A DNA stretch of 64,000 nt. Source: Flavobacteriaceae bacterium (GTDB taxonomy: Bacteria > Bacteroidota > Bacteroidia > Flavobacteriales > Flavobacteriaceae). Location: NCBI GenBank assembly GCA_030683815.1, contig JAUXPJ010000005.1:1-64000 (forward strand), read 5' to 3'. The number at the start of each line of letters is the position of its first letter. Within the stretch, counting starts at the first letter, position 1. Below, piece after piece: positions 24,475 through 33,337 of the stretch. The notes below the pieces were generated by a model, which did not search any database, was not told the origin of the DNA, and saw only the letters and a list, made by a program, of their open reading frames with translations. Made by a program: the position numbers and the translations under genes.

Positions 24475-27321
24475 ATGCCAAAAAACAATCAGATTAAATC
24501 GGTTTTAATAATAGGTTCAGGTCCAATCGTTATCGGTCAAGCATGTGAATTTGATTACGCAGGATCACAGTCTGTCAGATCATTAAAAGAAGAGGGAATT
24601 GAAGTGATACTTATTAATTCAAATCCTGCTACCATTATGACAGATCCTTCCATGGCAGATTTTGTGTATTTAAAACCATTGACAACAAAATCTATTGTTG
24701 AAATTTTAAAAAAACATCAAATAGATGCGGTATTACCTACGATGGGTGGGCAAACTGCGCTGAATCTTTGTATTGAAGCGCAAGAAAAAGGTATTTGGGA
24801 CGAATTTAACGTGAAGTTAATAGGAGTGGATATTGATGCTATTAATATTACTGAAGATCGAGAGTTATTTAGAAAACTGATGATTGAAATTGGAATTCCA
24901 ATGGCGCCTTCAAAAATTGCAACGTCTTATTTAAAAGGAAAAGAAATTGCCCAAGAATTTGGATTTCCTTTGGTAATCAGACCTTCATTTACGTTGGGTG
25001 GATCAGGAGCTTCGGTAGTGTATAAAAAAGAAGATTTTGATGAGCTTTTAGCACGTGGTTTAGAAGCTTCACCTATTCATGAAGTGTTGATTGATAAAGC
25101 TTTATTGGGCTGGAAAGAATTTGAATTAGAATTGCTGCGCGATAAAAATGATAATGTCATCATCATTGCATCTATTGAAAATATGGATCCGATGGGGATT
25201 CATACTGGAGATTCCATTACGGTCTGCCCGGCAATGACTTTAAGCGATACAACTTATCAAAAAATGCGTGATATGGCAATGCATATGATGCGTTCAATTG
25301 GAAATTTTGCCGGTGGATGCAACGTTCAATTTGCAGTAAGTCCAGATGAAAAAGAAGACATTGTTGCCATTGAAATCAATCCACGGGTTTCTCGTTCATC
25401 AGCTTTAGCTTCTAAAGCAACAGGTTACCCAATAGCAAAAGTTGCTACAAAATTAGCGATTGGGTATTATTTAGATGAATTAAAAAATCAGATAACTAAA
25501 ACAACTTCCGCATTATTTGAACCAACCATAGATTATGTGATTGTGAAGATTCCGCGTTGGAATTTTGATAAATTTGAAGGTTCAGACCGCACCATAGGAT
25601 TGCAGATGAAATCAGTTGGTGAGGTGATGGGTATTGGACGTTCTTTTCAAGAAGCACTTCATAAAGCAACACAATCACTTGAAATTAAGCGAAATGGTTT
25701 AGGGGCAGATGGAAAAAGCTATAAAAATTATGATGAAATTGTAGAGAAATTACAAAATCCGAGTTGGGATCGCGTTTTTGTTATTTATGATGCGGTTCAA
25801 TTAGGAATTCCTCTCAGCAGAATTCATGACATCACCAAAATAGATATGTGGTTTTTAAAGCAATATGAAGAACTGTATTTATTGGAGAAAAAAATCACTT
25901 CCTTTTCATTAGATACACTTCCTAAAGAATTGCTTTTGGAAGCCAAGCAAAAAGGTTTTGCAGATCGGCAAATTGCTCATATACTAAAATGTTGGGAAAG
26001 TGAAGTTTATAAAAAACGCGAAGCGCTAAATGTCAAACGTATTTATAAATTAGTTGATACTTGTGCAGCCGAGTTTGAAGCTCAAACCCCCTATTATTAT
26101 TCTACTTTTGAGAATAATATTATTACAGGGAATCAATCTTTTCCAAAAAATGATAGTGTTGTAAGCGATAAGAAAAAGATAGTTGTTTTAGGTTCAGGCC
26201 CCAATAGGATCGGGCAAGGTATTGAGTTTGATTACAGTTGTGTGCATGGCGTTTTAGCAGCCAAAGAATGTGGTTATGAAACAATCATGATTAATTGCAA
26301 TCCGGAAACTGTTTCTACCGATTTTGATACAGCCGATAAATTGTATTTTGAACCCGTTTTTTGGGAACATATTTACGATATCATTTTGCACGAAAAACCG
26401 GAAGGCGTTATTGTTCAATTAGGTGGTCAAACAGCCCTTAAATTAGCAGAAAAACTGGATAAACATGGAATAAAAATAATCGGAACTGATTTTAAATCTT
26501 TAGATTTAGCTGAAGACAGAGGTCGATTTTCAGAATTGCTAAAAGAATTAAAAATTCCGTATCCGGAATTTGATATAGCAACTTCCGCCGAAGAAGCTAT
26601 CAAAGTGGCTGATAAATTGGATTTTCCATTATTGGTAAGACCTTCATATGTATTGGGAGGACAAGGAATGAAAATTGTCATCAATAAACAAGAATTAGAA
26701 GAACATGTGGTTGGTTTATTGCGCTCGATACCAAATAACAAACTTTTGTTAGATCATTATTTAGATGGCGCCATTGAAGCTGAGGCCGATGCCATTTGCG
26801 ATGGAACAGATATTTATATCATCGGAATAATGGAACACATTGAACCTTGCGGGGTACATTCTGGAGATTCAAATGCAACACTTCCTCCGTTTAATTTAGG
26901 GGAGTTTGTAATGCAACAAATTAAAGATCACACTAAAAAAATTGCTTTAGCACTCAATACGGTTGGCTTAATCAATATACAGTTTGCTATTAAAGATGAT
27001 ATTGTTTATATTATTGAAGCCAATCCGCGGGCATCTAGAACCGTTCCTTTTATTTGTAAGGCTTACAAAGAGCCCTATGTAAATTATGCAACCAAAGTAA
27101 TGTTGGGACACAATAAAGTTTCTGATTTTAAATTTAATCCTCAATTGGACGGTTTTGCCATAAAACAACCCGTTTTTTCCTTCAATAAATTTCCAAATGT
27201 GAATAAAAAATTAGGACCGGAAATGAAATCAACAGGAGAAAGTATTCTTTTTATTGATAGTTTAAAAGATGATCAGTTTTATGAATTATACTCAAGACGT
27301 AAAATGTATTTAAATAAGTAA
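24475..27321 (+). CDS. carB: Carbamoyl-phosphate synthase large subunit, short form
   Basis: 948 residues against about 1073 in E. coli. The two homologous ATP-grasp halves are both present (IIGSGPIVIGQACEFDYAG; VLGSGPNRIGQGIEFDYS; each with a PSYVLGG or PSFTLGG loop and an EINPRVSRSS or EANPRASRT motif). The protein stops near where the C-terminal MGS-like allosteric domain would start, so regulation by UMP/ornithine through that domain should be absent. It uses ammonia from glutamine (CarA, not in this window) to make carbamoyl phosphate for pyrimidines and arginine. Confidence 0.93.
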   Translation: MPKNNQIKSVLIIGSGPIVIGQACEFDYAGSQSVRSLKEEGIEVILINSNPATIMTDPSMADFVYLKPLTTKSIVEILKKHQIDAVLPTMGGQTALNLCIEAQEKGIWDEFNVKLIGVDIDAINITEDRELFRKLMIEIGIPMAPSKIATSYLKGKEIAQEFGFPLVIRPSFTLGGSGASVVYKKEDFDELLARGLEASPIHEVLIDKALLGWKEFELELLRDKNDNVIIIASIENMDPMGIHTGDSITVCPAMTLSDTTYQKMRDMAMHMMRSIGNFAGGCNVQFAVSPDEKEDIVAIEINPRVSRSSALASKATGYPIAKVATKLAIGYYLDELKNQITKTTSALFEPTIDYVIVKIPRWNFDKFEGSDRTIGLQMKSVGEVMGIGRSFQEALHKATQSLEIKRNGLGADGKSYKNYDEIVEKLQNPSWDRVFVIYDAVQLGIPLSRIHDITKIDMWFLKQYEELYLLEKKITSFSLDTLPKELLLEAKQKGFADRQIAHILKCWESEVYKKREALNVKRIYKLVDTCAAEFEAQTPYYYSTFENNIITGNQSFPKNDSVVSDKKKIVVLGSGPNRIGQGIEFDYSCVHGVLAAKECGYETIMINCNPETVSTDFDTADKLYFEPVFWEHIYDIILHEKPEGVIVQLGGQTALKLAEKLDKHGIKIIGTDFKSLDLAEDRGRFSELLKELKIPYPEFDIATSAEEAIKVADKLDFPLLVRPSYVLGGQGMKIVINKQELEEHVVGLLRSIPNNKLLLDHYLDGAIEAEADAICDGTDIYIIGIMEHIEPCGVHSGDSNATLPPFNLGEFVMQQIKDHTKKIALALNTVGLINIQFAIKDDIVYIIEANPRASRTVPFICKAYKEPYVNYATKVMLGHNKVSDFKFNPQLDGFAIKQPVFSFNKFPNVNKKLGPEMKSTGESILFIDSLKDDQFYELYSRRKMYLNK

Positions 27322-27729
27322 TAACTAATTTCTTAAGTTAAATGATTAAAATTTATTTCTGATAAATTTGGTTAATTAATAGTGAATTTTTCATTGTATA
27401 ATCACATTTAATTCATTATTAAAACTTATATATTTCCATTTTTATAAAATCGATAATTGAAGTTAAAGATTTCCTGATAGTTGACTTATATCATATTTTT
27501 TTAGATTTTTTGTATTAATTTTGCATTATGAATGTGATACTAATAAAAATAGTAGTTTTTAGGATTTAAAAATTTCTATTATAGAAAATCCATTTTAAAT
27601 GAACATTAACTTGTAAGGAAAAAATTAAATGTAAATTATGAAATGAGCATATAGAGAATTTCAATATCAACCGAAATTAACCTATGCGAATTCCTTGTAA
27701 TCATTTAAAAAAAATTAAAAATTTTACAC
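27322..27729 (+). other. 408-bp AT-rich leader before nifJ
   Basis: No protein gene of normal size. A -7-like box TAATTTTG lies at 27516-27523; right after it a 13-codon reading frame (27527-27568) could be a leader peptide or chance. TTTCTATTATAGAAA (27573-27587) is a perfect 15-bp palindrome. If the box is the promoter, nifJ has a 5' untranslated region of about 200 nt, unusual in this window. No terminator for carB is evident. Confidence 0.45.
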
Positions 27730-30700
27730 ATGAAAAAATCGTTTCCAAAATTAATTTGTGATGCCAATGAAGCCGTAGGTCTCATCGCTCATAAAACAAA
27801 TGAGGTATGTGCAATTTATCCAATTACACCATCTTCTCCCATGGGAGAATATGCTGAATTATTGAGTTCAAAAGGAAAGAAAAATATTTGGGGAAATGTA
27901 CCGCGTATTGTTGAAATGCAAAGTGAAGGTGGAGCAGCAGGAGCTGTTCACGGTTCATTACAAGCCGGAGCTTTGACTTCAACTTTTACTGCCTCTCAGG
28001 GATTATTATTGATGATACCTAATATGTATAAAATGGCCGGTGAATTATTGCCACATGTTATTCATATTTCTGCAAGAACTTTAGCTACACATGCTCTTTC
28101 AATATTTGGTGATCACTCTGATGTTATGGCAGCAAGATCTACCGGATATGCTATGTTATTTGGCGGTTCAGTGCAGGAAGCAATGGATTTTGCTTTAATT
28201 TCACAAGTATCAACATTGCGTTCCAGAGTTCCGTTTATGAATATTTTTGATGGATTCAGAACCTCACATGAAATTTCAAAAATTGATTCTATTCCGGATG
28301 ATATCATCAAATCGATGATGCCTGAGGATAAAATAGCAGCATTCAGAAAAAATTCTTTAGATCCAGATTCACCGGTAATTAGAGGAACTGCTCAGAATCC
28401 TGATGTATTTTTCCAAGCTAGAGAAGCTTCCAATGTTTATTACGAAAAAGTGCCGGAAATTGTTCAAGAAGTAATGAATGAATTTTATGAGTATACCGGA
28501 CGTAGATATAGTTTAAATTATTATATCGGTCACCCGGAAGCTGAAAAAGTAATTATTATTATGGGTTCCGGGCAAGGTGCAGTTCGTGAAACAATAGATG
28601 CTTTAGTAGAAAATGGTGAAAAAGTAGGTGCATTATTTGTGCGTTTGTATCGTCCGTTCTCAATCCGAGATTTTATTGATAAATTACCTAAAACTGTTAA
28701 AACTGTAGCTGTTTTAGATCGTACTAAAGAACCCGGAAGTGTTGGTGATCCATTATATTTAGATGTAGTAACTGCTTTTGTTGAAAATGGTGAAATGATG
28801 CCAAAAATTGTTGCAGGCAGATATGGACTTTCTTCCAAAGAATTTACACCTGCAATGGTAAAAGCTATTTATGATGAGTTGGGTAAAGAAAAACCAATGA
28901 ATCACTTTACAGTTGGTATTAATGACGATGTTACTCATAAAAGTATTTCATTTGATCCAACATTTAAAACAGATAAAACATCAATTAACTGTATGTTCTT
29001 TGGATTGGGTTCTGACGGAACTGTAGGTGCTAATAAAAACTCTATCAAAATTATTGGTGAAACTACAGATAATCACGTTCAAGGTTATTTTGTTTACGAC
29101 TCTAAAAAAGCAGGAGCAATGACTATTTCTCATTTGCGTTTTGGTCCAAAAGAGATATATTCATCTTATTTAATTTCGCGAGCTGATTTTATTGCCTGTC
29201 ATCAATATAATTTTGTCGAAAAATTTAATTTAATTAAAAACATAAAAGAAAAAGGAACATTTTTACTAAATTCTCCTTTTTCTAAGGATGAAGTTTGGGA
29301 TTATTTACCAAAAGAATTTCAACAAGGTATCATCGATAAAGAAGTTGAATTTTATGTGATTGATGCAACAAAAGTTGCCCAAGATTCAAATTTAGGTAAA
29401 AGAACCAATACCGTTTTACAAACATGTTTCTTTGCCATTTCTGGTGTTTTGCCAAAAGATGAAGCCATTGAAAAAATTAAAGGAGCTATTGTAAAATCGT
29501 ACTCTCATAAAGGAGACAAGGTTGTTCAGATGAACTTCCAGGCGGTAGATAATTCGTTAGCTAATCTTCAAAAAGTTGATTATCCTAAAAAAGTTACTAA
29601 TGACAGAAGTTTTAAATCTGTTATGACTGCTGATGCTCCTCAATTTGTTGCTGATATTTTAGGAACTATTCTTGAAGGTAAAGGAGATTCACTCCCGGTA
29701 AGCGCATTTAGAGCTGACGGAACTTTCCCAACTGGAACTGCAAAATATGAGAAACGAGGTATTGCTGACTTTATTCCTACTTGGGATGATACAGGTTTGT
29801 GTACACAATGTAATAAATGTGTTGCCATTTGTCCTCACGCTGCCATACGTTCAAAAGTAGTTACCAATGATATGTTGGCAACTGCTCCAGAATCTTTACA
29901 AAGTGTAGGAGCTAAAGGACGGCCTTTTGATACGGCTTTAGAATCATATATTTTACAAGTTTCACCGGAGGATTGTACAGGTTGTGTACTTTGTGTGGCT
30001 GTTTGTCCTGCTGAAAGCAAAGAAGCAGCAAACTTCAAAGCAATCAATATGACAGATAAACGATCAGTTGAAGTTAACGAAAATAAAAATTGGGATTATT
30101 TCATCAATTTACCAGATTATGACAGAACAAAATTAGCTGTTGGAACCGTAAAAGGTTCTCAATTCTTAGAACCATTATTTGAGTTCTCAGGTGCTTGTTC
30201 CGGTTGTGGTGAAACTCCTTATTTAAAATTGTTAACGCAGTTATATGGAGATAGTATATTAATTGCCAATGCAACCGGTTGTTCTTCTATTTATGGAGGA
30301 AACTTACCTACAACTCCTTATACCAAAAATAAAGATGGTAGAGGCCCGGCCTGGGCTAACTCATTATTTGAAGATAACGCAGAGTTTGGTTTAGGAATGC
30401 GATTTGCATTAACTAAAAAGCAAGAAGTTGCGGTTAATTTATTAAAAGAAATTGAAAAAGAAGTTGGAAGCGAAATTGTAAATGAGATTCTTTCAAATAC
30501 AGAAAGTGATGAAACTTTAAGAGCGGCTAAAAATGTTTCTATTAAAAAATTAAAAGAGCAATTAACAACTTTAGATTCAAAAGGCGCAAAAGAATTACTT
30601 CAATATGCTGATAATCTTAGAAACAAATCTGTTTGGATTGTTGGTGGTGATGGTTGGGCTTATGATATTGGATATGGAGGTTTAGACCATGCTTTAGCAT

Positions 30701-31260
30701 CTGGTGAAAATATAAACATTCTAGTTTTAGACACTGAGGTTTATTCGAATACAGGAGGGCAAGCGTCTAAATCTACTCCAATGGGAGCAAGTGCTAAGTT
30801 TGCAATTTCCGGTAAAGTTTCACCTAAGAAAAGTCTAGCATTACAAGCTGTTTCATATGGTAATGTATATGTTGCACAAATTGCCATGGGAGCTAAAGAT
30901 TTACAAACGCTTAAGGCATTTGAAGAAGCTGCTGCATATCCAGGGCCATCATTAATCATTGCTTATTCTCATTGTATTGAGCATGGTTATGATATGGGTG
31001 ATGGAGCTGCACATCAAGAATTAGCTGTTGAAACAGGTTACTGGCCATTATTCAGATTTAATCCGATGAACCCAAAAGGAAAACGTTTTAAATTAGATTC
31101 AAAAACGCCTACCACACCAATTAGTGATATGATGTACACAGAAGCTCGTTTTACACGTGTTGTAAAAGAAAACAAAGAACAAGGAGCTCTGTTGTTAAAA
31201 AATGCTCAAGAAATTGTTGATTTAACTTGGGAACGATTAGAACTATATCAAAGTATGTAA
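27730..31260 (+). CDS. nifJ: Pyruvate:ferredoxin (flavodoxin) oxidoreductase
   Basis: 1176 residues, the single-chain PFOR. In order: domain I with YPITPSSPMGEYAE near 37; domain II/III; the paired [4Fe-4S] ferredoxin domain (CTQCNKCVAICP at about 693 and CTGCVLCVAVCP at about 752); and the thiamine-diphosphate domain with CSGCGETPYLK, GGDGWAYDIGYGGLDH and EVYSNTGGQASKSTP. It oxidises pyruvate to acetyl-CoA with reduction of ferredoxin or flavodoxin. This oxygen-sensitive enzyme points to anaerobic or microaerobic metabolism. Single gene, long leader, strong terminator. Confidence 0.96.
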   Translation: MKKSFPKLICDANEAVGLIAHKTNEVCAIYPITPSSPMGEYAELLSSKGKKNIWGNVPRIVEMQSEGGAAGAVHGSLQAGALTSTFTASQGLLLMIPNMYKMAGELLPHVIHISARTLATHALSIFGDHSDVMAARSTGYAMLFGGSVQEAMDFALISQVSTLRSRVPFMNIFDGFRTSHEISKIDSIPDDIIKSMMPEDKIAAFRKNSLDPDSPVIRGTAQNPDVFFQAREASNVYYEKVPEIVQEVMNEFYEYTGRRYSLNYYIGHPEAEKVIIIMGSGQGAVRETIDALVENGEKVGALFVRLYRPFSIRDFIDKLPKTVKTVAVLDRTKEPGSVGDPLYLDVVTAFVENGEMMPKIVAGRYGLSSKEFTPAMVKAIYDELGKEKPMNHFTVGINDDVTHKSISFDPTFKTDKTSINCMFFGLGSDGTVGANKNSIKIIGETTDNHVQGYFVYDSKKAGAMTISHLRFGPKEIYSSYLISRADFIACHQYNFVEKFNLIKNIKEKGTFLLNSPFSKDEVWDYLPKEFQQGIIDKEVEFYVIDATKVAQDSNLGKRTNTVLQTCFFAISGVLPKDEAIEKIKGAIVKSYSHKGDKVVQMNFQAVDNSLANLQKVDYPKKVTNDRSFKSVMTADAPQFVADILGTILEGKGDSLPVSAFRADGTFPTGTAKYEKRGIADFIPTWDDTGLCTQCNKCVAICPHAAIRSKVVTNDMLATAPESLQSVGAKGRPFDTALESYILQVSPEDCTGCVLCVAVCPAESKEAANFKAINMTDKRSVEVNENKNWDYFINLPDYDRTKLAVGTVKGSQFLEPLFEFSGACSGCGETPYLKLLTQLYGDSILIANATGCSSIYGGNLPTTPYTKNKDGRGPAWANSLFEDNAEFGLGMRFALTKKQEVAVNLLKEIEKEVGSEIVNEILSNTESDETLRAAKNVSIKKLKEQLTTLDSKGAKELLQYADNLRNKSVWIVGGDGWAYDIGYGGLDHALASGENINILVLDTEVYSNTGGQASKSTPMGASAKFAISGKVSPKKSLALQAVSYGNVYVAQIAMGAKDLQTLKAFEEAAAYPGPSLIIAYSHCIEHGYDMGDGAAHQELAVETGYWPLFRFNPMNPKGKRFKLDSKTPTTPISDMMYTEARFTRVVKENKEQGALLLKNAQEIVDLTWERLELYQSM

Positions 31261-31268
31261 TTAATAAA

Positions 31269-31299
31269 AAAGCGTTAGGCATTTTTTGCCTAACGCTTT
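31269..31299 (+). terminator. Hairpin terminator after nifJ
   Basis: A perfect 13-bp stem (AAAGCGTTAGGCA/TGCCTAACGCTTT) with a 5-nt T loop, 8 bp after the nifJ stop. The T run is only three bases, but the stem is very stable for this genome. Confidence 0.8.
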
Positions 31300-31326
31300 G
31301 ATATTGCGTTTTTAAAATTTGCGCAT

Positions 31327-31704
31327 ATGGAACAATCAGCCGACCACTACTTTAAGATTGCTGCTAAAAAATTACAGGAAGCAAACGAAGAATTATTCAG
31401 AAATGGTAATGATAGTGTTGACAAAAAACTTGTTTGTCAAAACGCACATATGGCCATTGAAAATTACTTAAAAGGATTTTTAGCTTTTCATGAAACAAGT
31501 CCAACTAATAATTCAATAGCTCAATTGTTTGAACAATGCGTGGCCATTGATATTCACCTTCAAAAGATTGAAATGAAAAATGTTATTTGCAAACACAATG
31601 ACGCTTTATTTTTAAAATGTGAGGAAATAGAAGCCATAACAGCTTGTTTTGAAGCTGCCGATAATATTGATACTTATTTTAGAAGAATCAATATTCTTAA
31701 TTAA
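31327..31704 (+). CDS. HEPN-domain protein
   Basis: 125 residues, all helical. The pattern AAKKLQEANEELF, then CQNAHMAIENYLKGFLAFHE fits the HEPN domain (higher eukaryotes and prokaryotes nucleotide-binding). The RNase motif R-x4-6-H of toxin HEPNs is not present, and no minimal nucleotidyltransferase (MNT) antitoxin gene is next to it. It is therefore unlikely to be a HEPN-MNT toxin. ATTTG lies 5-10 bp before the ATG, so the promoter probably sits between the nifJ terminator and the start. Function unknown. Confidence 0.7.
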   Translation: MEQSADHYFKIAAKKLQEANEELFRNGNDSVDKKLVCQNAHMAIENYLKGFLAFHETSPTNNSIAQLFEQCVAIDIHLQKIEMKNVICKHNDALFLKCEEIEAITACFEAADNIDTYFRRINILN

Positions 31705-31840
31705 AACATAAAGAAATCTTTTTTAAATAGATATCATTATCTTTTTAAAATAAATTCCAATTACATTCTTGGTATTAGAGTTTATTTCATTTAATTAAAT
31801 GATAATCTAATTTTCAATTCTCAAATTATTTTCTTTAATA

Positions 31841-31864
31841 TTTCAATATTTCAATATTTCAATT
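31841..31864. repeat. Tandem 8-bp repeat before the GlmU-like gene
   Basis: TTTCAATA occurs twice in tandem, followed by TTTCAATT, in an AT-rich gap (31705-31907) that otherwise holds only a promoter box. Confidence 0.7.
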
Positions 31865-31875
31865 TTTGAATGTTT

Positions 31876-31883
31876 TATATTTG
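31876..31883 (+). promoter_or_regulatory. -7 box of the GlmU-like gene
   Basis: TATATTTG matches TAnnTTTG exactly, 24 bp before the chosen ATG at 31908. It supports that start over the TTG at 31866, which lies upstream of the promoter box. Confidence 0.5.
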
Positions 31884-31907
31884 TATAAAATCAATAATTG
31901 GTTGTTT

Positions 31908-33083
31908 ATGAATTATATTTTATTTGATGGTCCGCAAAGAAATAGTTTATTGCCTTTTACTTTTACCCGTCCGGTGGCTGATATCCGAGTTGGAATTCTG
32001 ACAATCCGTGAAAAATGGGAAAACTATTTAGGATATACCACTACCACACTTACTGAAGATTATTTGGAAGATAAATATCCGATGGTTGAAATGGAAGAAA
32101 ATATCATGATTGATGCTAGTTTTATTCCAACCGATTCTTTGGTGAAACGATTAAAGGAACTAAAAAAGAATCAGGTAATTCTATATCAAGATGAAATTGT
32201 CTGTTTTTTTACAACAGATTCACAAGAAGAAATCGATTTTGAACAGTTTGAAAAAATCAATTTTGAAGATGAACTTCATCAAATAAAAAATACCTGGGAT
32301 ATTTTCAGGTTAAACGGAAAAGCCATACGGTTAGATTTTGATGCTCTAACCCAAGATAGAACAACCCAAAAAATAAGCAAAACCAACCATGTTTTACATC
32401 CTGAAAATATATTTCTTGAAGAAGGAGTTAAAATGGAATTCGCCACTTTAAATGCCACCGATGGACCCATTTATATCGGTAAAAACGCCGAAATTATGGA
32501 AGGAAGCTTAATTCGCGGTCCTTTTGCTTTAGGTGATGATTCGATAATAAAAATGGGTGCCAAAATTTATGGGCCAACCACCATCGGATCACATTGTAAA
32601 GTGGGTGGTGAAGTAAATAACTCAGTTATTTTCGGATATTCCAACAAAGCGCATGATGGATTTTTAGGAAATTCTGTCATAGGCGAATGGTGTAATTTAG
32701 GAGCAGATACCAATAATTCTAACCTCAAAAATAATTATGCCGAAGTTAAATTGTGGAGTTATGAAACCGAAAGATTTGCCAATACCGGACTTCAATTTTG
32801 TGGTTTAATGATGGGCGATCACTCTAAATGTGGCATCAATACCATGTTTAATACCGGAACCGTTGTGGGCGTTAGCGCCAATATTTACGGCAGTAATTTT
32901 CCGCGTAATTTTATTCCATCTTTTAGCTGGGGCGGCGCGGCCGGATTTACCACTTTTCAGATGAATAAAGTTCATGAAGTGGTAAAAGTAGTCATGAGCA
33001 GAAGAAATATTCCTTATGATGAAAAGGAACAAAAAATACTGGAAAAAGTATTTGAACTTACCCAGAAATATAGAAATTTTTAA
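31908..33083 (+). CDS. GlmU-family putative sugar nucleotidyltransferase/acyltransferase
   Basis: 391 residues from the ATG at 31908. The N-terminal part (MNYILFDGPQRNSLLPFTFTRPVADIR onward) resembles a shortened nucleotidyltransferase domain without a classic GxGTRM pyrophosphorylase loop. From about 190 there is a left-handed beta-helix with hexapeptide repeats (IYIGKNAEIMEGSLI; KMGAKIYGPTTIGSHCKVGG). Bacteroidota encode this family beside the ordinary GlmU; it probably acts on nucleotide sugars for cell-envelope synthesis, but the reaction is not established. No operon partner is evident. Confidence 0.8.
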   Translation: MNYILFDGPQRNSLLPFTFTRPVADIRVGILTIREKWENYLGYTTTTLTEDYLEDKYPMVEMEENIMIDASFIPTDSLVKRLKELKKNQVILYQDEIVCFFTTDSQEEIDFEQFEKINFEDELHQIKNTWDIFRLNGKAIRLDFDALTQDRTTQKISKTNHVLHPENIFLEEGVKMEFATLNATDGPIYIGKNAEIMEGSLIRGPFALGDDSIIKMGAKIYGPTTIGSHCKVGGEVNNSVIFGYSNKAHDGFLGNSVIGEWCNLGADTNNSNLKNNYAEVKLWSYETERFANTGLQFCGLMMGDHSKCGINTMFNTGTVVGVSANIYGSNFPRNFIPSFSWGGAAGFTTFQMNKVHEVVKVVMSRRNIPYDEKEQKILEKVFELTQKYRNF

Positions 33084-33240
33084 TAGAAATTTTTTGTAAA
33101 ACTTCTTTAGGGTCAACTTTTAATTTTTTTTAGGATTCCTCTTAGATTTCTTTCAATCAAAAGGAATCGATATTTCTATTATTGTATTTTTCTATATAAA
33201 ATATGAATATAATAAATTAATAGCATCAAAATTATGAATT

Positions 33241-33269
33241 ACACCTAAAATTCATTGTAATTTTAGTGT
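33241..33269. repeat. Inverted repeat before the secreted modular protein
   Basis: ACACCTAAAATT pairs with AATTTTAGTGT across CATTGT, with one bulged base. It lies about 70 bp before the ATG at 33338. It could be a regulator site or a leader hairpin. The rest of the 254-bp gap is AT-rich with no recognised signal. Confidence 0.45.
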
Positions 33270-33337
33270 ATTAAAACTTTAAATAAATTAATTTAGATGT
33301 AGTTTTTCAGTTTTAAAAATTAATAAAATATCTATAT

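Noticed and set aside
27527-27568. A 13-codon frame in the nifJ leader
   Set aside because: Length and composition are what AT-rich DNA gives by chance; kept only as part of the leader description.
31327-31704. HEPN-MNT toxin-antitoxin module
   Set aside because: No R-x4-6-H motif and no nucleotidyltransferase partner on either side.
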